Source: Salinibacterium sp. M195
Lineage (GTDB): Bacteria > Actinomycetota > Actinomycetes > Actinomycetales > Microbacteriaceae
Direction: 5' to 3'
Length of the DNA: 64,000 bases
Assembly (NCBI RefSeq): GCF_019443965.1
Contig: NZ_CP040814.1
Span: 1-64,000, forward strand
In this document: positions 54,565 through 64,000 of the stretch, in pieces
Layout of the letters: each line of letters begins with the position of its first letter
How positions within the stretch are numbered: position 1 is the first letter of the stretch
The notes under the pieces: model-generated
Told to the model about the DNA's origin: nothing
Seen by the model: only the letters and a program-made list of their open reading frames with translations
Databases searched by the model: none
Translations under genes and position numbers: made by a program

Positions 54565-56067
54565 CTACGGGATAGCGGGTGTTGCCGCAAATCCCGGGAG
54601 CTCTAGTCGAAACACCGTGTTCCCAGGCTCGCTAGAGACTGTCACGGTGCCGCCGTGCGCCTGAGCTACCGCGGCAACGATTGATAGCCCAAGTCCGGTG
54701 CTCCCTGCCGCACGCGAACGCGAACTATCGCCGCGAACAAAACGCTCAAATACTGTCGGCTGAAGTTCGAGGGAGATTCCGGGGCCGGTGTCTCGGACCT
54801 CGATGATGGCGCGCCTGCCATCCACCATCAGGGACGAGGTGACCTGAGTACCAGCTGGCGTGTGCACACGAGCATTGGCGAGTAGATTCGCAACCACCTG
54901 GTGCAGCCTCGCGCGGTCGCCTCGAATCGTTACCGAGGCATCCGGAAGCTCCAGCTCCCACTTGTGGTCAGGCCCGGCAGCATGTGCATCGCTCACCGCA
55001 TCGATAAGAAGCCGCGAGAGGTCCACCGGTTTGCGCTCGATCGCTACGTGCTCGTCGAGACGTGCCAAGAGCAGCAAACTCTCGACCAACCCGGTCATGC
55101 GCACGGACTCGGCCTCAATCCGACCAATCGCGTGAGCAACATCATCCGGAATATCGTGCCCCCCGCGACGGGTCAGTTCGGCATAGCCACGAATCGAGGC
55201 CAGCGGGGTTCGCAGTTCATGGCTGGCGTCTGCCACAAAGGCACGCACCTTGTTTTCACTGGCCTGTCGCGCACTCAGAGCGGATGCTACGTGCGCGAGC
55301 AGTTGGTTGAGAGCTGCACCGACCTGCCCAACTTCAGTGCGCGGATCAGAATCTTCTGAGGAGACACGTTCTGCCAGCGCGACAGCTCCGCGATCGAGTT
55401 GCAGCTCGGCAACGCGCGTGGCAGTGTCGGCGACACGCTCGAGCGGGCGTAACGCAAACCGCACCGCGATTGCGCCGACGATCGCCGCGATCGCTAAGGC
55501 AAGCACTCCAATGCCGACCACCACCGCTGTCAACTGCACAACTGTGGCACGCACATCGGCAAGAGGGAGAGCGACGAGGAGCATCTCTCCACCAACAGGG
55601 GTTTTCGACAGTACGACGCGATAGTCGCCGAGTTCGCTGCCCAGATTCACCGTAACCGGTTCGTCGATGCGAGTGAGGTCGGCGAGAGTTGCCAGTTGTG
55701 CTTCTGTGAGTGGAGTGGATGATCCGTTTTTGCCCAACACCCCCGCTGTAACGTCTCCGCTGGACGAGATTAGACCGGCGAGCGTTCCTTCGCGCTGACC
55801 TGGCAACGCCAGAAAGTCTCGCGTGGGTGGAGGCTTTTGGTTGTTCCCACCAGGGCGGCCGTCGAGCGCACCCTGAGAGCGGCCAGTGGCAGAGGTCAAT
55901 TGCGTGTCGAGACGATTGACGAGAAACCCTTGGAGGGCCAACACGCTCACGACGCCGATAACTAGCGCGGCGAGCGCGATGAGTGCCGTTGTGCCGAGCA
56001 CTAATCGATTACGCAAGCTGAGCTTCGGGCGGCCGTTCTGTGCCTTCAGGCCGTTTTGGCCGGTCAT
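54565..56067 (-). CDS. HAMP-containing sensor histidine kinase
   Basis: A 500-residue membrane kinase. Two helices (about 20-48 and 175-200) flank an extracytoplasmic sensor of about 125 residues. A HAMP domain, a HisKA domain with phospho-acceptor FVADASHELRTPL and a HATPase domain (NLLANARVHTP, DTGPGI, GLGLSIV) follow, as in MprB/TrcS-type kinases. It overlaps its response regulator by 4 bp. The cognate targets are probably the divergent ABC transporter genes. Confidence 0.94.
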   Translation of the reverse strand: MTGQNGLKAQNGRPKLSLRNRLVLGTTALIALAALVIGVVSVLALQGFLVNRLDTQLTSATGRSQGALDGRPGGNNQKPPPTRDFLALPGQREGTLAGLISSSGDVTAGVLGKNGSSTPLTEAQLATLADLTRIDEPVTVNLGSELGDYRVVLSKTPVGGEMLLVALPLADVRATVVQLTAVVVGIGVLALAIAAIVGAIAVRFALRPLERVADTATRVAELQLDRGAVALAERVSSEDSDPRTEVGQVGAALNQLLAHVASALSARQASENKVRAFVADASHELRTPLASIRGYAELTRRGGHDIPDDVAHAIGRIEAESVRMTGLVESLLLLARLDEHVAIERKPVDLSRLLIDAVSDAHAAGPDHKWELELPDASVTIRGDRARLHQVVANLLANARVHTPAGTQVTSSLMVDGRRAIIEVRDTGPGISLELQPTVFERFVRGDSSRSRAAGSTGLGLSIVAAVAQAHGGTVTVSSEPGNTVFRLELPGFAATPAIP

Positions 56068-56816
56068 TCTGGCGTCCGCAACATATACCCGACACCGCGA
56101 ACTGTCTGGATCATGGGCGGACCAAGAACGTCAATCTTCTTCCGGAGATAGGAAATATAGATCTCGACGACACTTGCCTTGCCTCCGAAGTCGTAGCTCC
56201 ACACTCTGTCGAGTATCTGAGCACGGCTGAGCACGCGTCGCGGATTACGCATGAGGTAGCGCAACAATTCGAATTCTGTGGCTGTGAGCTCGACTTTGGT
56301 CCCTGCTCGGGCGACCTCGTACGTGCTCTCATCGAGCGAGAGGTCGCCAACCTCGATCACGGGGTCGGCATCACCAGCAATGGTGAGCGCTGATCGGCGA
56401 AGAAGCGCTCGAAGCCGAGCGACAAGCTCCTCCAAGCTGAACGGCTTAGTTACATAGTCGTCGCCGCCAACCGTGAGGCCAGCAACTCGATCCTCAACAG
56501 AGTCTTTAGCCGTGAGAAAAAGAATCGGGGTCTGGATGCCGTCAGCCCGCAATCGTGTGAGCACTGCAAGCCCATCGAGACCCGGCATCATGATGTCGAG
56601 GACGATCACGTCGGGTCGAAATTCTCGAATTGTGGTGAGAGCTTGCTGTCCGTCAGAGGCGAGCCGAACATCCCATCCCTCGTAGCGAAGCGCCATAGAC
56701 AGAAGGTCGGTGAGGGAATCCTCATCGTCAACGACGACGGCGCGAATGGCAGTGCCGTCGGCTCTGCTCAAACGCGGCTGCGCCTGGACCGCAGGAAGGT
56801 GACGTGACTGATTCAT
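56064..56816 (-). CDS. OmpR-family response regulator
   Basis: A 250-residue regulator similar to TrcR/MprA. The receiver has AVVVDDEDSL, phospho-acceptor in VIVLDIMMPG, and YVTKPF; the C-terminal winged helix ends SVVEIYISYLRKKIDV...VRGVGYMLR. The first about 20 residues are a nonconserved extension. Its gene precedes and overlaps the kinase gene, and diverges from the ABC permease gene across 165 bp, a common layout for envelope-stress or peptide-sensing modules. Confidence 0.94.
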   Translation of the reverse strand: MNQSRHLPAVQAQPRLSRADGTAIRAVVVDDEDSLTDLLSMALRYEGWDVRLASDGQQALTTIREFRPDVIVLDIMMPGLDGLAVLTRLRADGIQTPILFLTAKDSVEDRVAGLTVGGDDYVTKPFSLEELVARLRALLRRSALTIAGDADPVIEVGDLSLDESTYEVARAGTKVELTATEFELLRYLMRNPRRVLSRAQILDRVWSYDFGGKASVVEIYISYLRKKIDVLGPPMIQTVRGVGYMLRTPE

Positions 56817-56981
56817 GTCTCTAGTTATTCGGAGTTTCCTATGAAATTTCTGAGAACGGTGCTAGCACGCGGAGTAAATCACTCCTACGAAGGTTCTGGG
56901 GCGGCACTCAGGTTGACCATAGCGAGCTGATAGGCGCCGAACCTACCTTTGCCTCGACAACCCGAAGCACCGAGGAGACCC

Positions 56982-58481
56982 ATGTTCGGAACGTACCTGT
57001 ATCGAGAGCTCAGCAATCGACGCAAACAAACCACCATCATTGCAGCAGGCATGGCGCTCGCCATTGCGTTGGTCATGATCGTCAGCGGCGTTGCCTCGGG
57101 AGTGCGGGATGCCCAAGCGAGCGTGCTCGCCTCGGTCTACGGCGTCGGCACTGACATCACCGTCACTCAAGAGCCTGAGCAGCCCGTTGAGGGACAGGGA
57201 GGACAAGGGCCTGGGCAACAACCGCGGTTCGAATTTGGCGCAGACGAAGGCGCTAGCGCCGACGGCACAACCGCTCTCGCTCAATCACGACTCACGAGTG
57301 GCGCAGGGAGTACGACGTTCGACGCAGCCGCTCTCGCGACGGCCGCCTCGCTCGACAACGTCGCCGCTGCAACGGCGACCCTCACCCTCAACAACGTGAG
57401 CTTCTCCGGAGAGATCCCCACGCGTGACGCGACTGCTGAAGAAGGTGCAGAACCAGGGGGTGCACCCGGAGCCGGTCAAACCGGGCGTGGCCCCGACGGC
57501 GCTGGCGGAAGCTCGTTCAGTGTCGACACGTTCAGCGTCACCGGAATCGATGTCGCCGGAGAAAGCGTCGGCCCCCTCACCTCGGTCGGACTCGTCGATG
57601 GCCGCTCCTTTGACGCCACCGATGCTGGCACCAGCGTTGTTGTTCTCGACTCCGGGTATGCCACGACGAGCGAACTTGTTGTCGGCGATGCCCTCGAGGT
57701 TGGTGGCGAAGAGTTCGAGATTATCGGCACTGTTTCGTCGGCCTCTTCGGACGCCACCACCGCATCAAACGCCTACATTCCTCTCGACACAGCCCAGCGC
57801 ATCGCTGGCCTCGAGGGCCAGATCTCTACCGTGTATGTGCAAGCGACATCCTCGACGGCGATCGTTGCCGTTCAGGAGTCGTTGCAGAACGCCCTTCCTG
57901 ACGCTGCTGTCAAAACTCAAGAGGATCTCGCCTCGAGCGTTTCCGGTTCGCTCGCGACCGCATCCGACCTCGTGGGCAAGCTAGGAACATGGCTGTCGAT
58001 CATCGTGCTTGCTGCGGCGTTCCTGATTTCTGTGCTCCTCACCACCTCTGGGGTTGGTCGCCGCACTCGTGAGTTCGGCACACTGAAAGCGATCGGCTGG
58101 AGCAACGGTGCCGTTGTGCGTCAGGTTGCCGGCGAGTCACTGGTGCAGGGCGCAATCGGCGGAGTGGCTGGTGTTGCCATCGGCCTACTCGGCATTCTCG
58201 CGATCAACCTTGCTGCGCCAGTGTTAAGTGCCAGCGCCGCGACGACGGCAGCGAATGGAGCCGGAGCTTTCCCCGGCGGCGGCGGCGGAAATCGGTTCGG
58301 CGATGCAGCAACGACTGCTGTTTCCACGACGACGGACATCGCCCTGCACATACCCGTGACCTTCGGCATTATTGGCATCGCAGTGGCCCTGGCCATTCTT
58401 GGTGGGCTCATCGCCGGTGCGTTCGGTGGATGGCGTGCTGCGAAGTTGAGACCGGCTGAAGCCCTGCGCAGCGTTGCCTGA
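56982..58481 (+). CDS. FtsX-like ABC transporter permease
   Basis: A 499-residue MacB/FtsX-type permease: one N-terminal helix (about 22-45), a large extracytoplasmic domain (about 46-345) rich in Gly/Gln/Thr near its start, and three C-terminal helices with the FtsX domain (VGRRTREFGTLKAIGWSNGAVVRQVAGESL). Start ATG at 56982 has GAGGAGA 4 nt upstream. It forms a complex with the ATPase encoded next. Such systems transmit force or move lipoproteins and peptides across the envelope rather than import solutes. Confidence 0.92.
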   Translation: MFGTYLYRELSNRRKQTTIIAAGMALAIALVMIVSGVASGVRDAQASVLASVYGVGTDITVTQEPEQPVEGQGGQGPGQQPRFEFGADEGASADGTTALAQSRLTSGAGSTTFDAAALATAASLDNVAAATATLTLNNVSFSGEIPTRDATAEEGAEPGGAPGAGQTGRGPDGAGGSSFSVDTFSVTGIDVAGESVGPLTSVGLVDGRSFDATDAGTSVVVLDSGYATTSELVVGDALEVGGEEFEIIGTVSSASSDATTASNAYIPLDTAQRIAGLEGQISTVYVQATSSTAIVAVQESLQNALPDAAVKTQEDLASSVSGSLATASDLVGKLGTWLSIIVLAAAFLISVLLTTSGVGRRTREFGTLKAIGWSNGAVVRQVAGESLVQGAIGGVAGVAIGLLGILAINLAAPVLSASAATTAANGAGAFPGGGGGNRFGDAATTAVSTTTDIALHIPVTFGIIGIAVALAILGGLIAGAFGGWRAAKLRPAEALRSVA

Positions 58482-58517
58482 TCCTCATAAATTTTCACGA
58501 CTCAACGGAGACCTTCC

Positions 58518-59189
58518 ATGTATGAACTAGCAAATCTCACCAAGACCTACGACACCAAACGCGGCACTGTTCGCGCCCTCAACAACGTCACTCTCAGCAT
58601 CCCGACCGGGCAAATGGTAGCTATCCAAGGTCCGACCGGTGGCGGAAAGTCAACGCTGCTCCAGATGCTCGGCGCTCTTGAGCGGCCGACGAGCGGCACG
58701 GTCACTCTTGGCGAAAGTGAATTATCGGGGATGCCAGATGCGCGACTTGCCGACATCCGGGCTCACACCATCGGGTTCGTTTTTCAGGGCTTCAATCTCA
58801 TTCCCACTCTCACAGCACAGGAGAACGTCGAGACAGCGCTTGCACCCCTCGGTCTTTCGAGCGTGGAACGTAGGCGGCGCGCCACCGAAGCCCTCGATAC
58901 TGTGGGGTTGAGTGAGCGCCTCTCGCACCACCCTGCTGAGCTTTCGGGTGGCCAACAGCAGCGCGTGGCGATCGCTCGCGCCCTCGTGAAAGAACCGACG
59001 GTACTGCTCGCCGATGAACCGACCGGAAACCTTGACGAGCAGACTCGTGACGAGATCATGGATCTGCTTGAGGGACTGTGGCGCAATCAGGGCCTCACGT
59101 TGATCATCGTCACCCACGATTCTGCGGTGGCTAAGCGGGCCGAGCGCCGACTGCAGTTGAAGCACGGAGCAGTGACCGAGAAGAAGTGA
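58518..59189 (+). CDS. LolD/MacB-type ABC transporter ATPase
   Basis: A 223-residue ATPase with Walker A GPTGGGKSTLLQ, Q-loop FVFQGFNLIP, signature LSGGQQQRVAIARAL and Walker B VLLADEPTGNLD. The LolD-family pattern around Q-loop and D-loop matches FtsX-like permeases. It follows the permease gene after 36 bp. No adaptor (MacA-like) gene is present. Confidence 0.95.
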   Translation: MYELANLTKTYDTKRGTVRALNNVTLSIPTGQMVAIQGPTGGGKSTLLQMLGALERPTSGTVTLGESELSGMPDARLADIRAHTIGFVFQGFNLIPTLTAQENVETALAPLGLSSVERRRRATEALDTVGLSERLSHHPAELSGGQQQRVAIARALVKEPTVLLADEPTGNLDEQTRDEIMDLLEGLWRNQGLTLIIVTHDSAVAKRAERRLQLKHGAVTEKK

Positions 59190-59207
59190 GGGCGTCGTTG
59201 GTGGTGG

Positions 59208-60539
59208 TTACCGCGTCGCCCCGGTGATCAGCCAACGATCGCCACTCGCCCGAAACCCGAGCGTCACCGCACGAGCGCCGATGTACCCCAACCCAAACGC
59301 GCACCACAGTGCGACCAACGCCGGTGCGGCGGTGAGGTCGGCGGCTTTGACCCACCAGAGCAGCGGCAAGTAGACGGCCAGATTGACGAGCCCCGTGAGT
59401 GCGAGATAGCGTGCATCCCCGGCTCCGATCAACACCCCGTCAAGCACAAACACGAAACCAGCGATCGGGATGCCGAGAGCCAGCACGGGCAGCAGTGCAC
59501 CTAAGCCGGTGCGCACCGCCGGATCGGAACTAAACACGAACCCAACCCAGGGCGACATGGCCAGAACCACGAGGCCCAACAGCACTCCGCTTGCTATGCC
59601 CAATTCGATGAGCCTTCGGGTGATGGCACGCGCTTGGGGAACATCGCTAGCGCCGAGCTCTTTGCCGATCATCGCCTGGCCTGCAATGGCGAGGGCGTCA
59701 AGAACGAACGCCAATGTCGCGAAGATCGTGAGCGCGATCTGCACTGTCGCGAGTTCAGCCACCCCGAATCCCGTCGCGACAGCGATCGTGGCGAGCATTG
59801 CGGCCCGCAACGATGCCGTGCGCAACAGCAGCCATGCACCGGCGTGACTGGCGGCGAGCATCCCGCCCCAGTGCGGGCGCACGCGGGCTTTCTCGCGGCG
59901 CGCAATCACCAAGAGCATCACAATGTAGGCAATGGCCATTGCCCAACTTGCCACAACGGTTCCAATAGCGGATCCCGCAAGCCCCCAGCCGAAGCCATAT
60001 ATGAAGAGCACGTTGAGCAGAGCGTTAGAGACGAACCCCGCCACCGCAACAATGAGTGGCGTTCGAGTGTCTTGGAGCCCTCGCAAAAGTCCGGATGCCG
60101 CGAACGTGATCAGCATCGCTGGCAGGCCAAGAATCGAGATTGCGAGGTACTGGTTGGCGTAGCCGATGATGCTTGCATCGGGCTCGAACAAGCCGATGAG
60201 CCACGGTGTCGCCGGGATACCGACAACGATGAGCACGACGCCGAGGACAATGGCGAGCCAGACGCCGTCAACTCCTGCAGCGACAGCACGAGCACGGTTG
60301 CCCACTCCTAGCCAGCGCGCGACGGCGGGGGTCGTCGAGTATGCAAGAAAGATGAGAAGACCGACGGCGGTTTGCAACACCGCGCTTGCCACGCTGAGCC
60401 CGCCCAATTGGGCACTGCCGAGGTGCCCGACGAGCGCAGTATCGGTGAGGAGGAAAACGGGCTCGGCAACGAGCGCGCCAAGCGCAGGAAGCGCAAGCCG
60501 TCGGATGTCGCGGTCAAGCGGCGAGCGAAAGGAAGCCAC
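59208..60539 (-). CDS. MATE family efflux transporter (DinF-like)
   Basis: A 443-residue, 12-helix MATE exporter starting with DRDIRRLALPALGALVAEPVFLLTDTALVGHLGSAQLGGLSVASAV, the DinF-type signature. It exchanges cations for drugs or metabolites. The start is GTG at 60539, only 6 bp after the stop of the upstream polyampholytic membrane-protein gene, so both are probably one transcript. Confidence 0.93.
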   Translation of the reverse strand: MASFRSPLDRDIRRLALPALGALVAEPVFLLTDTALVGHLGSAQLGGLSVASAVLQTAVGLLIFLAYSTTPAVARWLGVGNRARAVAAGVDGVWLAIVLGVVLIVVGIPATPWLIGLFEPDASIIGYANQYLAISILGLPAMLITFAASGLLRGLQDTRTPLIVAVAGFVSNALLNVLFIYGFGWGLAGSAIGTVVASWAMAIAYIVMLLVIARREKARVRPHWGGMLAASHAGAWLLLRTASLRAAMLATIAVATGFGVAELATVQIALTIFATLAFVLDALAIAGQAMIGKELGASDVPQARAITRRLIELGIASGVLLGLVVLAMSPWVGFVFSSDPAVRTGLGALLPVLALGIPIAGFVFVLDGVLIGAGDARYLALTGLVNLAVYLPLLWWVKAADLTAAPALVALWCAFGLGYIGARAVTLGFRASGDRWLITGATR

Positions 60540-60545
60540 TGGCGC

Positions 60546-62054
<1,509 letters not shown>

Positions 62055-62190
62055 GCGCCTAGTCTGCCAGTACCGCCATCCAATCGCTGACGTGACGCGA
62101 ATCGATGCCTCACCTGCCGGCTGAATTTCGCGCTGTCTGCACGCCAAGCAACCATGCCTGCCGAAATCGCGAGAGAATGGACAGGTGACT

Positions 62191-62793
62191 ATGCAACCGG
62201 AACTCGATTTATGGGAGCCGATCGCGCCCAATCATCGCGACCGCGTTGTTGCTCATTCTGAGGATCGAGTTGCATGGCTTCGTGCTCGAAGCCGAGGCGT
62301 TACCGCCACGGATGCTGCCCGCCTTGCAACTGAGCAATCGTTGCGTGGGGTCGTGGAGAGCAAGCTTCTGGGCTCCGGTTTCAGCGGAAACGCGTTTACC
62401 GACCACGGCCGTGTGAGGGAACCAGAGATCGCGCGCTGGGTGCTTTCTCACCACGGCATCCAGGCAAGTTCTGCGCTGTATCACGCTCACGACGAGCCGC
62501 TCCATTTGGCAACCCCCGATGGCGTCTCGGTGATCAATGGGGCTGTGGTGTTGTCGGAGATCAAGACGACTCAGAGAGCGTGGCGCAGCATCCCGCGCTC
62601 GTATCTTCGTCAGGTCTGGTGGCAACAATACGTTTTGGGAGCGGATCGCACCTTGGTGGTCTGGGAACAGCACGATGACTTCGTGCCCGTACATGCCGAG
62701 CCCCAATGCCAGTGGGTGGAGCGCGATGAAGATCAGATCCATGCCCTAGTCGGACTTGCTGATCGGCTTCTCAACCTCATGCGAGCGTCCTAG
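62191..62793 (+). CDS. YqaJ-like recombinase/exonuclease domain protein
   Basis: A 200-residue PD-(D/E)xK nuclease of the YqaJ viral recombinase family. Visible are WLRARSRGVTATDAARLA (about 29-46), GRVREPEIARWV (Glu pair 77/79), HLATPDG (Asp110), SEIKTT (Glu123 and Lys125) and YLRQVWWQQYVLGADR, which together form the catalytic site of lambda-exonuclease-like enzymes. ATG at 62191 is preferred to GTG at 62185 because AGGTG then stands as ribosome-binding site. No recT/bet, single-strand-binding or phage gene is nearby. Confidence 0.85.
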   Translation: MQPELDLWEPIAPNHRDRVVAHSEDRVAWLRARSRGVTATDAARLATEQSLRGVVESKLLGSGFSGNAFTDHGRVREPEIARWVLSHHGIQASSALYHAHDEPLHLATPDGVSVINGAVVLSEIKTTQRAWRSIPRSYLRQVWWQQYVLGADRTLVVWEQHDDFVPVHAEPQCQWVERDEDQIHALVGLADRLLNLMRAS

Positions 62794-62863
62794 CCCGCTG
62801 AGTTTCCCGCACTAATTTTCCCGCACTGAGTTGCTCGCGCTGAGTCTCGCTGGCGCGCCAGCA

Positions 62864-63532
62864 TCAGTACGAGCGACTTCCCCCAAGATTGCGTGCGGCA
62901 ATGACAGTACCCAGCATGATGAGCCATCCGATCGCGATGGTGGTTGCGACAAACTCGAGCCTGCTGCCCAACGCCACCTGAAAGCGGAAGAGCGAAAAGA
63001 GGCCTCCAGTGCCTGCTATAACCGCAACAGCAATGGCGGTAGTCAACGACAGGCGAGCGAGCACCCGATGCTCCCGCGCGAAAGACGTTTGAATCATCGC
63101 CCAGCATGCCGCGCCAAAAGCGATGACGGCGGCAAGAGTGTGGGCGAAGTCTTGCCACGTGAACGTTGCACCGTATGGCAGCGGGCAGCCCGAGGTGCAG
63201 GTCACCTGTGATGCGACAAGAAAAAATCCGCATCCTACCCACAGGGAAAGTGCAGGCGAGCCGAGAGAAAGTACGGGAGGCCACGCTCGAACTCGACGGG
63301 CAGCCCACGCGACCGCTGACCCTCCTGCCACGATCAGTAGCAACGCGAACTCGAAGGCTGAAGCGGTCGGTTCGCCTTCTGCACCCAGCTCGCTGACGTA
63401 GAGCTCACGAGGAATCGAAACGCGGGACACCCAGATGAGCACGAGGGCAACACCGACGGCGATACTGCCGACAACAGCGGCAGTGCCTTCAAGCACAGCG
63501 GGCGAAACCCGAGGTGGTGAGACTGCGGTCAT
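62864..63532 (-). CDS. DUF998-like membrane protein
   Basis: A 222-residue protein with about six helices; SPAVLEGTAAVVGSIAVGVALVLIWVS opens the membrane part, and CTSGCPLPYGATFTWQDFAHTLAAVIAFG is the conserved DUF998-like loop with paired cysteines and a His. Function unknown. The frame runs further upstream, but MTAVSPP at 63532 gives the family length. The last residues end about 70 bp from the YqaJ gene, with which it converges. Confidence 0.78.
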   Translation of the reverse strand: MTAVSPPRVSPAVLEGTAAVVGSIAVGVALVLIWVSRVSIPRELYVSELGAEGEPTASAFEFALLLIVAGGSAVAWAARRVRAWPPVLSLGSPALSLWVGCGFFLVASQVTCTSGCPLPYGATFTWQDFAHTLAAVIAFGAACWAMIQTSFAREHRVLARLSLTTAIAVAVIAGTGGLFSLFRFQVALGSRLEFVATTIAIGWLIMLGTVIAARNLGGSRSY

Positions 63533-63621
63533 CGGGCGACTACTCGCGGGAGAGAGGTCATCGAGACGAGCATTCCCCAATCGTAGAGCACGACCGAGCG
63601 AGAAACTGAGATCAATCTGAA

Positions 63622-64000
63622 TCAGTGTGCGGGGCGTGAATCGAACACGAGCTCCCGAACGTAGTCGTCTTCCCAACGCTCCCCCACCAGAAACTTCTTG
63701 GAACCAACGAGCTGGAAGCCCATCTTCTCGTAGAAGCGATTGGCTCGAGCGTTCTCCTGATTGACCCCAAGCCAGACGGCAGCGAATCCTTGATCGCGCG
63801 CCTGTTGGACCCCGGCAGCAACGAGTGCGGCTGCTACTCCTGCACCGTGGAAACCGCCGAGCACGTAGCACTTGCTGAGTTCGATCGTTGGTCGCGCCGA
63901 AAGTGCCGATGCGACATCCGAATCATTCGGTTCGGCACTGTGGAACAACACGTATCCTGCTGGTTGGCCGTCGACCTCACCGATCAAGATCGCACGCTCG
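63622..64000 (-). CDS. GNAT acetyltransferase, N-terminus beyond the window
   Basis: The frame is open to the right edge (ERAILIGEVDGQPAGYVLFH is the first visible part), so the start is missing. Core GNAT elements follow: IELSKCYVLGGFHGAGVAAALV, the acetyl-CoA loop region of motif A, and VWLGVNQENARANRFYEKMGF of motif B. The C-terminus is complete. The general fold (acetyl-CoA-dependent N-acetylation) is clear; the substrate is not. Confidence 0.88.
   Translation of the reverse strand, partial: ERAILIGEVDGQPAGYVLFHSAEPNDSDVASALSARPTIELSKCYVLGGFHGAGVAAALVAAGVQQARDQGFAAVWLGVNQENARANRFYEKMGFQLVGSKKFLVGERWEDDYVRELVFDSRPAH

Noticed and set aside
62191..62793. Prophage signal from the YqaJ gene
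   Set aside because: No integrase, capsid, terminase, att repeats or phage-like codon use in the surrounding sequence.

Overview
The window looks like chromosomal DNA of a high-GC actinobacterium, most probably a member of the Microbacteriaceae (a Salinibacterium/Rhodoglobus-like relative is my guess). The evidence is the gene order dnaX-recR-lysC-asd, two surface proteins ending in LAxTG class E sortase signals, a PASTA-type class A penicillin-binding protein next to DUF4177 and RidA, a giant SCO7613-like membrane protein, malate:quinone oxidoreductase, and frequent GTG/TTG starts with ATGA or GTGA gene overlaps. No rRNA, CRISPR array, prophage or insertion sequence was seen.

Layout. 1-1.3 kb: end of a Flp/tad pilus locus (tadA, start of tadB). 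1.5-2.4 kb: ohrR-ohr peroxide pair, with ohr apparently starting at ATC. 2.5-5.2 kb: a histidine-kinase-like/LuxR regulator divergent from the RuMP genes hxlB-hxlA. 5.5-7.4 kb: acetyl-CoA synthetase. 7.5-13.2 kb: cell-wall block (MurE-type ligase, RidA, a 53-residue DUF4177 protein, divergent PBP, metallophosphoesterase), then tRNA-Pro. 13.6-18.6 kb: acyltransferase, then an overlapping operon of sensor kinase, membrane pseudokinase, response regulator and thymidine kinase. 18.7-21.7 kb: mqo and two tandem SGNH lipoproteins. 21.7-27.0 kb: dnaX-recR-lysC-asd. 27.3-31.3 kb: IPT/TIG-repeat surface protein. 31.4-34.7 kb: pta-ackA. 34.8-38.4 kb: SCO7613-like protein, followed by the SRP RNA and tRNA-Ser. 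39.6-42.8 kb: sugar ABC transporter lacking its ATPase. 43-49 kb: HerA-like ATPase, PAP2 phosphatase, Bcr/CflA exporter, ABC exporter. 49-53 kb: second LAxTG surface protein divergent from a LuxR regulator. 53.4-54.5 kb: rplJ-rplL with an attenuated leader. 54.6-59.2 kb: a two-component system divergent from an FtsX/LolD-like ABC transporter. 59.2-64 kb: MATE transporter, an unusual polyampholytic membrane protein, YqaJ nuclease, DUF998 protein and a GNAT cut by the edge.

Metabolic themes are C1/formaldehyde handling (hxlBA), acetate activation and overflow (acs, pta-ackA), sugar uptake, and aspartate-family amino-acid supply for the wall. Surface and envelope functions are prominent. The strongest candidates for something undescribed are the membrane protein with a 19-Asp run and a histone H1-like tail (60546-62054) and the kinase/pseudokinase/regulator/thymidine-kinase operon (14890-18608).
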